From NCBI RefSeq assembly GCF_001403615.1, contig NZ_LN879456.1, positions 806,001 to 870,000 of the forward strand: a DNA stretch of 64,000 nucleotides. The letters run 5' to 3'. How positions within the stretch are numbered: the first letter of the stretch is position 1; the number at the start of each line of letters is the position of its first letter. Under the pieces are notes generated by a model. The model was given only the letters and a program-made list of their open reading frames with translations. It made no database searches and was not told the origin of the DNA. The stretch comes from Desnuesiella massiliensis. Lineage in GTDB: Bacteria > Bacillota > Clostridia > Clostridiales > Clostridiaceae. A program made the translations under genes and the position numbers. Below are positions 63,951 to 64,000 of this stretch, one piece after another.

Positions 63951-64000
63951 TAAGTTATATCTATGACGCAGAGTTCTTATTTCTATATAAGCTTATTCTA

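Overview
The window is low-GC, tightly packed Firmicutes DNA and almost certainly comes from an anaerobic, endospore-forming Clostridium sensu lato. The evidence is the sporulation genes spoVS, spoVM and ylbJ, the Pta-AckA acetate pathway, a glutamate-type T-box upstream of gltX, and the gene order smc-rnc-acpP-plsX-rpmF and coaD-rsmD-recG-fakA-yloU/rpmB-spoVM-thiN-rpe-rsgA-prkC-prpC-rlmN-rsmB-fmt-def-priA-coaBC-rpoZ-gmk-remA-yicC, which is the classic Bacillus/Clostridium housekeeping block.

From 1 to about 35,130 the window is core genome, mostly on the minus strand. It covers chromosome structure, fatty-acid and phospholipid synthesis, ribosomal proteins, acetate metabolism, RNA modification, Ser/Thr kinase and phosphatase signalling, and replication restart. 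Several short genes sit in it: a 32-residue membrane peptide upstream of smc, SpoVM (22 residues), and a 50-residue membrane protein with a TTG start whose Shine-Dalgarno lies in the 3' arm of a terminator-like hairpin.

From 35,150 to 52,040 the window becomes patchy. It holds a 169-bp IS605-like palindrome-bounded element without a transposase gene, a roughly 100-bp GC-rich near-palindrome, a 3' tRNA-like relic, a GMC oxidoreductase, a CsoR-type repressor with a DMT exporter, an amidase gene remnant, an IS200-type tnpA with a nonsense codon, and a complete IS1182-type element. That element sits inside an intrinsic-terminator palindrome and duplicated it. Ordinary genes (gltX, oligoendopeptidase F, S9 peptidase, YabE-like 3D protein) lie between these.

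From 52,040 to 64,000 the window carries an ArsR-rhodanese pair under a 27-bp inverted repeat, a Nudix hydrolase, and a neighbourhood of extracytoplasmic flavin proteins: ApbE flavin transferase, a lipoprotein with two tandem FMN-binding-like repeats, a COG2509 FAD protein, and an NQO1-like flavodoxin-fold protein carrying a lipoprotein signal. A chemoreceptor, a cation diffusion facilitator and an AraC-type regulator fused to a BtrH-like domain follow. The flavin cluster is the best candidate here for a poorly described system: a surface flavin redox relay resembling Gram-positive extracellular electron transfer but with different parts.
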